Source of the DNA: Tenacibaculum sp. L6
GTDB taxonomy: Bacteria; Bacteroidota; Bacteroidia; Flavobacteriales; Flavobacteriaceae
NCBI RefSeq assembly: GCF_028823685.1
Contig: NZ_JAPEHZ010000015.1
Span: 1 to 49,921 of the forward strand
DNA: 49,921 nt
Direction: 5' to 3'
Part shown: positions 26,955 to 34,859 of the stretch, in pieces
Layout of the letters: every line of letters starts with the position of its first letter
Position numbering within the stretch: position 1 is the first letter of the stretch
Program-made: the position numbers and the translations under genes
The notes under the pieces: model-generated
Databases searched by the model: none
Seen by the model: only the letters and a program-made list of their open reading frames with translations
Told to the model about the DNA's origin: nothing

Positions 26955-27335
26955 CTATTTTTCTAAAGCAGCAGCAATAATTTTATAGGCTTCGTGTGCT
27001 TTTGACATTTTAGCATATTCTAAGGCAGTATATCCTCTTTCTGATTTTACTTTTAATTTAGCTCCGCTATCAATTAATAATTGAACAATATCTGCTTTGT
27101 TATATCTAGCAGCAAACATTAAAGGAGTTAATCCTACAGACTTTCTGTTAATATCTGTTCCATTATCAGCCATTGCTTTTACAGCTTCAAAATTTCCAGC
27201 TCTAATTAATTTACAAAAAGTACTTACATCAGGACTTTCAATAGTCGTTTTTACAGGAGCTTCAAAAGAAGTTGATGCAGTAATAGTTCCAAAAGATAAG
27301 GCGATTGCTAAAGCAGTTAATACAAATTTTTTCAT
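26955..27335 (-). CDS. Exported ankyrin-repeat protein
   Basis: A 126-residue protein with a signal peptide (MKKFVLTALAIALSFGTITA) followed by two to three ankyrin repeats. The repeats are seen at NFEAVKAMADNGTDINRKSVGLTPLMFAARYNKADIVQLLIDSGAKLKVKSERGYTALEYAKMSKAHE, with the typical TPLMFAA and TALEYAK helix starts. Ankyrin repeats bind proteins, so a periplasmic partner is likely but cannot be named. Full length, no sign of damage. The 170-base upstream region to the next divergent gene is AT-rich without clear signals. Confidence 0.88.
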   Translation of the reverse strand: MKKFVLTALAIALSFGTITASTSFEAPVKTTIESPDVSTFCKLIRAGNFEAVKAMADNGTDINRKSVGLTPLMFAARYNKADIVQLLIDSGAKLKVKSERGYTALEYAKMSKAHEAYKIIAAALEK

Positions 27336-27505
27336 GATGTTATGTTTTTATTTTAAGATTAGGTTACAGCTAAAAGACGCCTATTAAAACATAACGTTTC
27401 ATCAAAAACATACACTTAACAATTATTTAAGATAAGCTCTTAAAAATCTCTTAATAGATTTAAATTATTTTTAATAAATTAACAATCAATAAATTAAAGG
27501 GATTG

Positions 27506-27646
27506 ATGAGTAAACGGTCAACATATTTATTCGGTGTTTTTTTAACCATTACAATAGGTACTTTGTTATGTTGGTATTTATGTTGTGAGAAGCAGTACAA
27601 TACAAATGGAAAGGTGCAAGAAGAAATATTTTATGAAAAAAAATAA
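27506..27646 (+). CDS. Small membrane protein (46 residues)
   Basis: ATG at 27506 to TAA at 27644-27646 encodes 46 residues, starting MSKRSTYLFGVFLTITIGTL. It has a basic N-terminus, one hydrophobic helix (about residues 7-26) with a cluster of Cys at its end (LCWYLCCEK) and a polar tail. In flavobacteria I recall a small protein of this shape just before the helix-hairpin-helix gene that follows here (32-base gap), so the two probably belong to one transcript. Function unknown. Confidence 0.65.
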   Translation: MSKRSTYLFGVFLTITIGTLLCWYLCCEKQYNTNGKVQEEIFYEKK

Positions 27647-27678
27647 TAACTAACTAAAATAAACTTAAACCAGAAACT

Positions 27679-28198
27679 ATGAATTTGTGTCTTTTAATTC
27701 CATTAATAGTAGGACTTATTACTGCTTTTTTAGGCTATTTAATTGGAAAGCTATCCAGCAAAAACATAAAAAACGACGAGATTGTTCTTTTGAAAAATAA
27801 GATTGCTAAACTAGAGGCTAGTTTACGAACTTGTAGAGAGAATAACTCAAATCTTGAAACAGATTTAAAACTAGCAAGAACAGGTATAGAAACTTCTTTT
27901 GACAGCGCACTAGTCAAGAAAATTTTTGGTAAAAAGATAAAAGAAAACGACTTGAAAATAGTTGAAGGTATTGGACCAAAAATAGAAAGTCTAAAGTCTT
28001 TTTCACAATTTTGGAATTGACACTTGGAAAATATTAGGAGAAACCTCTGTAGAAAAATGCCAAGAGGTATTAAATAGTGGAGGAAATCGTTATAAAATTC
28101 ATAAACCAGATTCATGGCCAAAACAAGCTCAGCTAGCTTCAGAAGGAAAATGGCAAGAGCTTAAAGATTGGCAAGAAACCTTAAATGGAGGAAAGTAA
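27679..28198 (+). pseudogene. Membrane-anchored helix-hairpin-helix protein, frameshifted by a 7-base tandem duplication
   Basis: The frame starts MNLCLLIPLIVGLITAFLGY (one membrane helix), followed by a coiled coil (LLKNKIAKLEASLRTCRENNSNLETDLKLA) and a helix-hairpin-helix-like start, LKIVEGIGPKIESL. It then runs out of frame and stops at 28018-28020. The expected continuation (FHNFGIDTWKILGETSVEK, then CQEVLNSGG and PKQAQLASEGKWQELKDW) is intact in another frame up to TAA at 28196-28198. The cause is visible: AAAGTCT occurs twice in tandem (27986-27992 and 27993-27999). Removing one copy gives an unbroken 170-residue protein. Related proteins resemble HhH DNA-binding or nuclease-like domains with an inner-membrane anchor; their function is not established. 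Confidence 0.85.
27986..27999 (+). repeat. 7-base tandem duplication AAAGTCT x2
   Basis: Two adjacent copies of AAAGTCT inside the helix-hairpin-helix gene shift its frame; one copy restores the family sequence. This is the classical product of replication slippage and is in principle reversible. Confidence 0.9.
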
Positions 28199-28217
28199 AA
28201 AAACGCAATAAAATTCT

Positions 28218-28247
28218 AACCCTTGATAATTTCAAGGGTTATTTTTT
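28218..28247 (+). terminator. Terminator
   Basis: AACCCTTGA (28218-28226) and TCAAGGGTT (28232-28240) form a perfect 9-base stem with a 5-base loop and a following T-rich tract. It ends the helix-hairpin-helix transcript. Confidence 0.85.
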
Positions 28248-28310
28248 ACCTCAAAACATAGATTGATTCTTAATATAAAACCAAGTACCTTCGTTACTTA
28301 AAAGGTACAA

Positions 28311-29042
28311 ATGAAAGATATTAACTTTATTTTTTTACTACTAGCTTTAGTAGCTGAAATTATTGGAACAATTGGTGGATTTGGTTCTTCTGTTTTCTTT
28401 GTTCCGTTAGGAAATTTTTATTTCGATTTTTATTCTGTGTTAGGTTTAACTGCTATTTTTCACTTATCGAGTAATGTGAGTAAAATCTTTTTATTCAAAA
28501 AAGGATTAGATAAGAAGTTGTTGATAAACATAGGAGTTCCTTCTGTGATTTTTGTAATCTTAGGAGGTGTATTATCAAAATATTTAAACAGTACGTATTT
28601 AGAAATATTTTTAGGTATTTTTTTAGTAGCGTTTAGTGCTTTTTTCCTGATTAGAAGTAAATTTTCTTTTTCTCCTAACAGAAAAAATGCCATTGTAGGT
28701 GGCACTCTCTCAGGGTTTTCAGCAGGATTATTAGGTACAGGAGGAGCTATAAGAGGGTTAACTATGGCAGCTTTTAATTTAGAAAAGAGTGTGTTTATAG
28801 CAACTTCTGCTTTTATTGATTTTATGATCGATTTTTCAAGAACTTTTGTGTATTACCAAAACGGCTATATTCATGATCATGACTTAAAATATGTGCCTTT
28901 TTTATTTGTCATCGGTATAGTAGGTACATTCATCGGAAAGAAAATACTAGCCTATATACCACAGTCTAAATTTAGAACCTTGTCGTTGTCTTTTATTTTA
29001 TTGATTGGGATAGTAACGATTGTTCAGTTGGTGTTGAGGTAG
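28311..29042 (+). CDS. TauE/SafE (TSUP) family permease
   Basis: A 243-residue integral membrane protein with seven or eight hydrophobic segments. The family pattern is the repeated Gly-rich motif with a small-residue kink, here GTIGGFGSSVFFVPL in the first helix pair and GGTLSGFSAGLLGTGGAIRG at the start of the second half. TSUP proteins export or import sulfur-containing organic anions or other small anions; the substrate is unknown. It is the last gene before the restriction-modification pair and appears complete. Confidence 0.9.
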   Translation: MKDINFIFLLLALVAEIIGTIGGFGSSVFFVPLGNFYFDFYSVLGLTAIFHLSSNVSKIFLFKKGLDKKLLINIGVPSVIFVILGGVLSKYLNSTYLEIFLGIFLVAFSAFFLIRSKFSFSPNRKNAIVGGTLSGFSAGLLGTGGAIRGLTMAAFNLEKSVFIATSAFIDFMIDFSRTFVYYQNGYIHDHDLKYVPFLFVIGIVGTFIGKKILAYIPQSKFRTLSLSFILLIGIVTIVQLVLR

Positions 29043-29081
29043 TATGTTTTAAAACTCATAGAAATTAAAGTATATTTGAAA

Positions 29082-29792
29082 ATGAATGAAAAAGAACTTT
29101 TAGAAGTTATTACAGCGTATTTTGAAGAGAAAATATTTGAAAATCATAAAATTAGCTCTTTAAAAACACACTCTAAACTTAAATCATACAAGATAAACCC
29201 TATTGTAGTTAAGTATTTATCAAAAATACTTGAGAATGATTTTACTGCAATAGGAATTGCTAAAGCATTGTACTATCCTAGAGTTTTGGGAACTTCTATT
29301 AATACCTCATTTGGAACAAGAATTCAAAACATGTTTGTCGAGTTAAATTTGGCAGAAGGTTCTTTAATCAAAGGAATGGATATTGAGTTTACAGATAAAG
29401 TTGATGGACGACGAAAATGGTGTCAGCTTAAATCAGGGCCAAACACAATTAATTCTGAAGATGTGAGTCCTTTGCTTAAAAAATTCACTACGGTAACTAA
29501 TTTGGCAAGAACGAATTCAATGGATTTAAATAATTCAGATTTAATACTAGGTGTTCTTTATGGAGAAGAAGATCAATTAAGTCAACATTATCGAAAAATA
29601 GATGAATTGTTTCCTGTAATTATTGGTGAAGAGTTTTGGCATAGACTTACAGGCTTTCCAAACTTTTACAATAAGTTAGTTTCAAACTTAGATTTGATGA
29701 CTTTAAATTTAGATACAGAAGGTTTTTTCAAACAAGGTTATATGGCGTTAGCTAAAGAAATTGAAGCATCTGATTTGTTCGATTTTGAATAG
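29082..29792 (+). CDS. Type II restriction endonuclease (partner of the adjacent m5C methyltransferase)
   Basis: A 236-residue protein with a likely PD-(D/E)xK-type nuclease core: GMDIEF at residues 98-103 (Asp100) and WCQLKSGPNTI (Gln115-x-Lys117), the spacing of Asp and QxK catalytic residues. The rest has no other known domain. The identification rests on this core plus its place tail to tail with a DNA cytosine methyltransferase. The methyltransferase suggests a G-G-N/W-C-C-like site class, so a SinI/Eco47II-type specificity is possible but not proven. I start at ATG 29082, not the TTG six bases earlier. Its 3' end overlaps the methyltransferase gene's 3' end by 55 bases. Confidence 0.8.
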   Translation: MNEKELLEVITAYFEEKIFENHKISSLKTHSKLKSYKINPIVVKYLSKILENDFTAIGIAKALYYPRVLGTSINTSFGTRIQNMFVELNLAEGSLIKGMDIEFTDKVDGRRKWCQLKSGPNTINSEDVSPLLKKFTTVTNLARTNSMDLNNSDLILGVLYGEEDQLSQHYRKIDELFPVIIGEEFWHRLTGFPNFYNKLVSNLDLMTLNLDTEGFFKQGYMALAKEIEASDLFDFE

Positions 29793-31009
29793 TATTTATT
29801 TAAAAACTTAATTATAGAATAGCCTATTTCTTTACCCAAATTGCAAGGTACAGCATTTCCAATTTGTTTGTATTGTTGAGAAACAGAACCTGCAAACTCC
29901 CAACTGTCAGGAAAAGTTTGTATACGAGCATATTCTCTAACTGTAAATGGACGCGTTTCTTCTGGGTGGCAACGTTCGGTTTGTTTTTGTGCGGGGCTAC
30001 AAGTAAGGGTTAAGCAAGGTTCATCCCAACCAATTCTTCTTGCCATTCCGGTTTTTCCTCCTCCTAAATAAAAGCTTTTACCCATATATTCTTTTTGAAT
30101 ATCTATAGGTAAATCTCTCCAATAACCTTTTTGAGGAACTAAATCTAATACTTCTTTTTTATGTTCAGGATATTTTGAACCAGGAGACTTAGGTACGTCT
30201 TTATCATATAATCGTCCTTTTTTTAGGGCGTCTGATAAATTGTAAATGGTATTGTAGGGAGTAGGGTATTCGTAATTAATATTTATATCTTTTCTTACAC
30301 CAACCAAAATTAATCGTTCTCTTTTTTGCGGAACGTTATAATTAATTGCTTTTAAAACTTGAACAGGCACTACATTATATCCAATTTCATCTAAGATAGA
30401 AATCATTCCTTGTAGTGTTTTTCCTTTATCATGAGAAAGTAATCCTTTTACATTTTCACCAATACAAATTAAAGGATTAACTTCTTGAACAACTCTTGCA
30501 AATTCGTAAAACAAAGTTCCTCTAGCATCTTCTAACCCTAATTTTTTTCCGGCATAGCTAAAAGCTTGACAAGGAAATCCTCCTGTAACAATTTCAACCT
30601 TATTTTTATAGCTTTCAAAATTGAAAGATTTAATATCACCTTCTAAAACATTCCAGTGAGGTCTGTTTTTTCTTAAGGTTTCACAGGCCCATTTATCAAT
30701 TTCATTAAGAGCTACACATTTTATTCCTGATTGTTCTAAACCGATTGCTAAACCACCAGCTCCAGCAAATAACTCTAGTACTTTATATTCTTTAAGAGGT
30801 TCTTCAGTATTATCAATACTTTCATCTATTTCAGTAATCAGCGGTTCTATAAGAGCGTTAATCTCTTCTTTTTTATAAACACGATAGTTACTCATAGGTT
30901 CGCGAACAGCATTTAATTTTCCTTCTCTATCCCATCTTCGTAAAGTTTCTTTACTTTTACCCAATACATCTGCTGCTTCTGAAATTGAATAATAACCTTT
31001 TGTAACCAT
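29738..31009 (-). CDS. DNA (cytosine-5) methyltransferase with N-terminal MerR-like DNA-binding domain
   Basis: A 423-residue protein. Residues 5-53 are a MerR/excisionase-type helix-turn-helix (YYSISEAADVLGKSKETLRR, then a wing with YRVYKKEEI). The rest is a complete m5C methyltransferase: motif I FAGAGGLAIGLE (81-92), motif IV GGFPCQAFSYAG with catalytic Cys147, motif VI GENVKGLL, motif VIII QKRERLILVG, then a target-recognition region with CSPAQKQTERCHPEETR and the closing QIGNAVP motif. It modifies DNA to protect it from the partner nuclease. The N-terminal domain may let it repress transcription, as known for some other m5C methyltransferases with helix-turn-helix extensions; that is inference here. 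Its recognition region resembles GGNCC/GGWCC enzymes by memory only. Confidence 0.92.
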   Translation of the reverse strand: MVTKGYYSISEAADVLGKSKETLRRWDREGKLNAVREPMSNYRVYKKEEINALIEPLITEIDESIDNTEEPLKEYKVLELFAGAGGLAIGLEQSGIKCVALNEIDKWACETLRKNRPHWNVLEGDIKSFNFESYKNKVEIVTGGFPCQAFSYAGKKLGLEDARGTLFYEFARVVQEVNPLICIGENVKGLLSHDKGKTLQGMISILDEIGYNVVPVQVLKAINYNVPQKRERLILVGVRKDININYEYPTPYNTIYNLSDALKKGRLYDKDVPKSPGSKYPEHKKEVLDLVPQKGYWRDLPIDIQKEYMGKSFYLGGGKTGMARRIGWDEPCLTLTCSPAQKQTERCHPEETRPFTVREYARIQTFPDSWEFAGSVSQQYKQIGNAVPCNLGKEIGYSIIKFLNKYYSKSNKSDASISLANAI

Positions 31010-31090
31010 ATTATATAACCTTATACATTGGTTACAAATTTAAGATAAAAATCTACATAAAAAAACAGTGAGAAATAATCTTTTACATTC

Positions 31091-32230
31091 TTAACTATAC
31101 TTCACTTTCCTTAGCACACGCATCGCTTCTTTGTATTTGATATAGGTGGTTTTATCTTCTAGATTTTTAATATAGTTTTTTGCCTTTTTAAGTTGTAACG
31201 GAGCGTTTAAAAATCCGTTTAAATAGCAAATTAAGTAGGAGGTAGGAAGCCTGAATACATCTTCATGTTCAGTAACCGAAAGCGGTTTATTTTTTATAAT
31301 TTTTGCGACAATACAGTTGTTATTATTGTAAATATGCTGTAAAATATTTTTATCGTATTGTGGTGGTTTAAACAAAAACTCGGTAATAATATCGTGTTTT
31401 CCGTTGTCTTTAAAATTGATGATGGTTTTTTCTAATGGATAACGTTTTTCGGTTTTATCAATACCTAATACAATGTATTCGGTAATAATAAATGATTGCT
31501 CGTTATAACTGATTTGTACATCATCTAACGAAGAAAAAAATAAACGAACTTGTTCGTTGACTAATTCAATATCTACTCGTGTAAAAAACTCTTCGTTGTT
31601 AATTAGTTTTCTTTTTCCTGCCCAACACAATACGAATTGCTCATTAAATACTTTGTATCTCGGATTGTATTCTGGTTTATGTCGGTTGATAAAATCGAAA
31701 ACACCGTCAAGTGTGAGTTTAATATTGTTATTGGCATTTTTTTCAATAGCTTCAACAATTGCTTTATTGTTGTTTCTAAGTTTAAAACTACCTTCTACAG
31801 GTATTGAGTTACTTCCTCTACGGTAAAACACTGCTCCTTTACTATATTTCCATGCGTTTTTTGCCAAAGACGTAATAGAGTTGTTAGGATATATAGTTAC
31901 CAACCCTATTACTTTATGACGCTGCAAACGAGGAAAAGGAACGTTTTCATATTCTATTTTAGGAGGATTATTTAAATAAGCGTTAACCAGATTTTGAATT
32001 TTGCTATCGTCGTAAAAATCTACACCAATAATGGTGTTTTCTTCATCTTCAATACCAATAACAATGTATGAGTTATTGTTTGGATTGGAGTTTGAAAGTG
32101 CACAAATGTGTTTTATAAATTTAGCTTTTCCTTCTTTAGAGCCTAAGGATAACTTTTGTTTTTTATCATAAAAACTATTCTCATCGTTATGAGACAGTAA
32201 GTTTTTAATTAAAAGACGTTTGTTAATCAC
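31091..32230 (-). CDS. AlbA_2 (Schlafen-like) domain protein
   Basis: A 379-residue protein with an N-terminal AlbA_2/Schlafen-like putative ATP- or nucleic-acid-binding domain (about residues 18-150): a KFIKHICALSNSNPNNNSYIVIGIED segment with the conserved ALSN and VIGIED features and a RRGSNSIP end. The C-terminal two thirds has no motif I know. Such domains occur in transcription regulators and in defence or helicase proteins. The start is GTG at 32230, 3 bases after the stop of the SDR gene, so the two are coupled. It lies next to the restriction-modification pair, but there is no direct evidence for a defence role. Confidence 0.75.
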   Translation of the reverse strand: MINKRLLIKNLLSHNDENSFYDKKQKLSLGSKEGKAKFIKHICALSNSNPNNNSYIVIGIEDEENTIIGVDFYDDSKIQNLVNAYLNNPPKIEYENVPFPRLQRHKVIGLVTIYPNNSITSLAKNAWKYSKGAVFYRRGSNSIPVEGSFKLRNNNKAIVEAIEKNANNNIKLTLDGVFDFINRHKPEYNPRYKVFNEQFVLCWAGKRKLINNEEFFTRVDIELVNEQVRLFFSSLDDVQISYNEQSFIITEYIVLGIDKTEKRYPLEKTIINFKDNGKHDIITEFLFKPPQYDKNILQHIYNNNNCIVAKIIKNKPLSVTEHEDVFRLPTSYLICYLNGFLNAPLQLKKAKNYIKNLEDKTTYIKYKEAMRVLRKVKYS

Positions 32231-32233
32231 GAC

Positions 32234-32989
32234 TTAAGCATTTTTATTCACAATAGTTGCGCTAGCTTGTGCTGTAGGATATACGATTAAATCTTCAATA
32301 TTAACGTGATATGGGCGTGTAACAACAAAATGAATAATATCTGCTATATCTTCAGGTTGTAGTGCTTTGTAACCTTGGTATACGGTTTTGGCTCTTTCAG
32401 TGTCTCCTTTAAAACGAACATCAGAAAATTCAGTTTCTACCAAACCTGGATGAATGGCACACACACGAATGTTATGTTGGTTTAAATCGATGCGCATTCC
32501 TTTATTTAAAGCGTTTACAGCGAACTTTGAAGCACAATACACATTTCCGTTAGGATATACATCTTTTCCTGCAATAGAACCGATATTTAAGATAAACCCG
32601 TTGTTGCGTTCAACCATTTGAGGAATCACAGCTTTTGAAACGTATAAAAGTCCTTTTACGTTTCCGTCAATCATAGCATCCCAATCGTCTATATTTCCAT
32701 TTTGGAAGCTGTCTAGTCCGTGCGCATTACCGGCATTGTTAATAAGAATGTCTATATGTTTAAATTCATTAGGTAAACTGTTGATTGCTTTTTTAACTTC
32801 ATCGTTATAACGAACATCGAATTGAAGTATATGTACTTTAGTAAACTGAGATAGTTCTTGTTGAAGTTGTTGAAGCTTTTCAATACGTCGGCCACAAATA
32901 ATTAAGTTGATGTTATTTTTAGCAAAAAGTTGAGCGGTTGCCTTACCAATACCTGAGGTTGCTCCTGTAATTAAAGCAGTTTGTTGCAT
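32234..32989 (-). CDS. SDR family oxidoreductase
   Basis: A 251-residue short-chain dehydrogenase/reductase of the classical type. The cofactor motif is TGATSGIGKATA (TGxxxGxG) near the start, followed by NNAGNA around residue 85 and the catalytic tetrad Ser in NIGSIAG with YCASKFAVN (Tyr-x-x-x-Lys). It resembles YdfG-type 3-hydroxy acid dehydrogenases; an Arg in CGRRIEK suggests NADP preference. The start used is ATG 32989 (MQQTALITG), because the upstream 15 codons are not family-like. The AlbA_2 gene follows within 3 bases. Confidence 0.93.
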   Translation of the reverse strand: MQQTALITGATSGIGKATAQLFAKNNINLIICGRRIEKLQQLQQELSQFTKVHILQFDVRYNDEVKKAINSLPNEFKHIDILINNAGNAHGLDSFQNGNIDDWDAMIDGNVKGLLYVSKAVIPQMVERNNGFILNIGSIAGKDVYPNGNVYCASKFAVNALNKGMRIDLNQHNIRVCAIHPGLVETEFSDVRFKGDTERAKTVYQGYKALQPEDIADIIHFVVTRPYHVNIEDLIVYPTAQASATIVNKNA

Positions 32990-33040
32990 GGTTTTTTTGT
33001 TTTGTATAAAGGTAACCTTTTTTATGTTAAGCAACTATTA

Positions 33041-33203
33041 ATACCACTTCTCCATTAAAATTATACGATAAAAAATTATTCTTTTCCGTTTATACTTCAA
33101 AATAAAATAAAACCATAGCTATGGCTATGCCTTGATTTTCTTTCTCGTCTAAACAAAAAATACCTACTTTTTATTTAGTGTAATTTCAATTAAGAACTGG
33201 TAT
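33041..33203. mobile_element. MITE-like element with imperfect terminal inverted repeats
   Basis: A 163-base non-coding stretch bounded by 27-base inverted ends: left 33041-33067 and right 33177-33203 (complement) agree at 21 of 27 positions; both begin ATACCA. The centre contains the palindrome CCATAGCTATGG (33113-33124). There is no open frame of interest. Size, terminal inverted repeats and intergenic position fit a miniature inverted-repeat element. Only one full copy is seen in this window, so mobility is inferred. Confidence 0.5.
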
Positions 33204-33273
33204 AAAATGAAAAAACGCGATCCTTTTAGTTGGCTACTACACCAACCAAAAATCAACTAACCAAACTTTATTT

Positions 33274-34209
33274 TTACTTCCTTTTCGGAAATGTTTCTCT
33301 TTCTATCTTAGTACGTTTTCTACCGCTATTCCTTACAGCTGGTTTAGTACTAGTGGTACTTTCACCTTTTTTGTATTGTATAAATCCTCTACCAGAAAAA
33401 ACATAGGTTCTTTGAGAATTTACTTGATACAGTTCTATCTCACCATCATTAATAACGGTTAAGTCAAATTCTTCAGTATCTCCGTTATCATAATTAAGTG
33501 TTAAATATTTTAAGTTCTGTTCGCCTTGAACATTACGAACTACATAACTTCCCTTAAAATTCCAATTAATATTAGCAACATTTGTGCCAAAAGGATCGTG
33601 AGATGAATAGAATGTTACATCATTTTCTGGAGTAAACTGTAAGTAATTTTCATAATCAAAAGGGTTGTTAATTCCTGCTACAGATTCTCCAGTTTTTTCC
33701 CAGGCTATATACTCTTGTAAAAAGTATTCAATATTATCATAGAACAACATGTCATAATCAAATTCATTTCTTTGGTATCCAACCAAATAGTAACTCACAT
33801 TTTGTGATAAATCATCAATTCGAATTCTATTATCTGAAAGTTGTACTACCTCAAATTCAAAATATCCATCTATATCGTGTCGAGTTTCTAATACAGTTCC
33901 ATAAGTTCCGTAGCTTCCAACTGCAATTCCTAAACCGTTTCCTGTATGACCGATATCAACAATATTGTTGTTTGCATACATGGTTCCGTTTAAAAAGGAA
34001 ATGGTAAACGCTCTTGATAAAAATGGAACATCGCCTGTACCTGTTGTTTTGTGATAATCTACATACCATAAATCATAACTCGAAATATATTGACGTAATG
34101 AAAAACCATCATCTCCAAATCCATCATGTACAATTTCATTTCTTACAACACATGAAGTAAGTGTTACGCTACCAACAAGTAGTAATAAAAGTAATTTTAT
34201 ACGTTTCAT
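33274..34209 (-). CDS. Putative lipoprotein of flavobacterial type
   Basis: A 311-residue protein with a lipoprotein signal (LLLLLLVGSVTLTSC, lipobox LTSC at about residue 20). The mature part is rich in aromatic and acidic residues with many predicted short strands (SSYDLWYVDYHKTTGTGDVP, then a run of Gly/Thr/Tyr). It ends with a basic Ser/Lys/Arg tail (KPAVRNSGRKRTKIERE), unusual for a lipoprotein and perhaps surface-interacting. I do not recognise an enzyme. Likely attached to the outer membrane; function unknown. Transcription probably starts in the gap before it, as a terminator at 34264 separates it from the preceding gene on the same strand. Confidence 0.8.
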   Translation of the reverse strand: MKRIKLLLLLLVGSVTLTSCVVRNEIVHDGFGDDGFSLRQYISSYDLWYVDYHKTTGTGDVPFLSRAFTISFLNGTMYANNNIVDIGHTGNGLGIAVGSYGTYGTVLETRHDIDGYFEFEVVQLSDNRIRIDDLSQNVSYYLVGYQRNEFDYDMLFYDNIEYFLQEYIAWEKTGESVAGINNPFDYENYLQFTPENDVTFYSSHDPFGTNVANINWNFKGSYVVRNVQGEQNLKYLTLNYDNGDTEEFDLTVINDGEIELYQVNSQRTYVFSGRGFIQYKKGESTTSTKPAVRNSGRKRTKIERETFPKRK

Positions 34210-34263
34210 AAGCTTTCGTTTTATGGTTATGCTTATGAGTTTCCAAATTACGTGCCAAAAATA

Positions 34264-34290
34264 AAAAACACCTCCAAAAGAGGTGTTTTT
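34264..34290 (-). terminator. Terminator
   Basis: AAAAACACCTC (34264-34274) and GAGGTGTTTTT (34280-34290) form an 11-base perfect stem with a 5-base loop. It lies just after the stop of the minus-strand gene ending at 34311 and reads as its terminator. Confidence 0.88.
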
Positions 34291-34310
34291 GATAGTTACG
34301 TTTAACAGAT

Positions 34311-34784
34311 TTACTGCATAAAAATCTTTTTTTTCTTTTCGATATTTTCCACTTTTACATAGTGAATTTTATCACCAATTGTATACGAAACCATCGCTTC
34401 ATTTTCTTTCAATTCAAAAGGAAATTTTTCTGTAAGATCATTAGGTGTATTACCAAATTCCTCTTTAGGATCTGCATGTAAAATCAAGTCTTTTCTATCT
34501 TCATCTGATGAGGTTTTATAACGTGCAGCAATATATTGTTTATCGTTATGTTGCTCTATTACTGCATTAGTTATTCTGTTTTGAAAATATACTTTTTGAA
34601 AATCAACAGGCTCTTTAGCAGTAAAATTGATAATTAAATTAGTAGAATTATAGCTGCCTTTTACACCTCCTGTAACGTGAGAATAACTTGCTGATTCTAT
34701 TTTAAAAGGATGATTATTTTCCATTTTTACACTTGCGCATTGTGTTAGACTAAAAGCTAAAATTAAGATTCCGATTAGTTTCAT
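34311..34784 (-). CDS. Small putative lipoprotein
   Basis: A 157-residue protein with a lipoprotein signal (MKLIGILILAFSLTQC, lipobox LTQC). The mature part is a compact beta-rich domain with VTGGVKGSYNSTNLIINFTAKEP and a C-terminal Lys-rich tail (EKKKKIFMQ). No known family or catalytic motif is visible. It is monocistronic between a divergent FAD oxidoreductase gene (15-base gap) and a terminator. The divergent promoters must overlap in that very short gap and inside the 5' ends. Confidence 0.75.
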   Translation of the reverse strand: MKLIGILILAFSLTQCASVKMENNHPFKIESASYSHVTGGVKGSYNSTNLIINFTAKEPVDFQKVYFQNRITNAVIEQHNDKQYIAARYKTSSDEDRKDLILHADPKEEFGNTPNDLTEKFPFELKENEAMVSYTIGDKIHYVKVENIEKKKKIFMQ

Positions 34785-34859
34785 AGAATTACTTTTTTAA
34801 TGTTTAAATTTAGACATTCAAGGAATGTGCCAAGTCACAAATATAATCAGATTTATATG

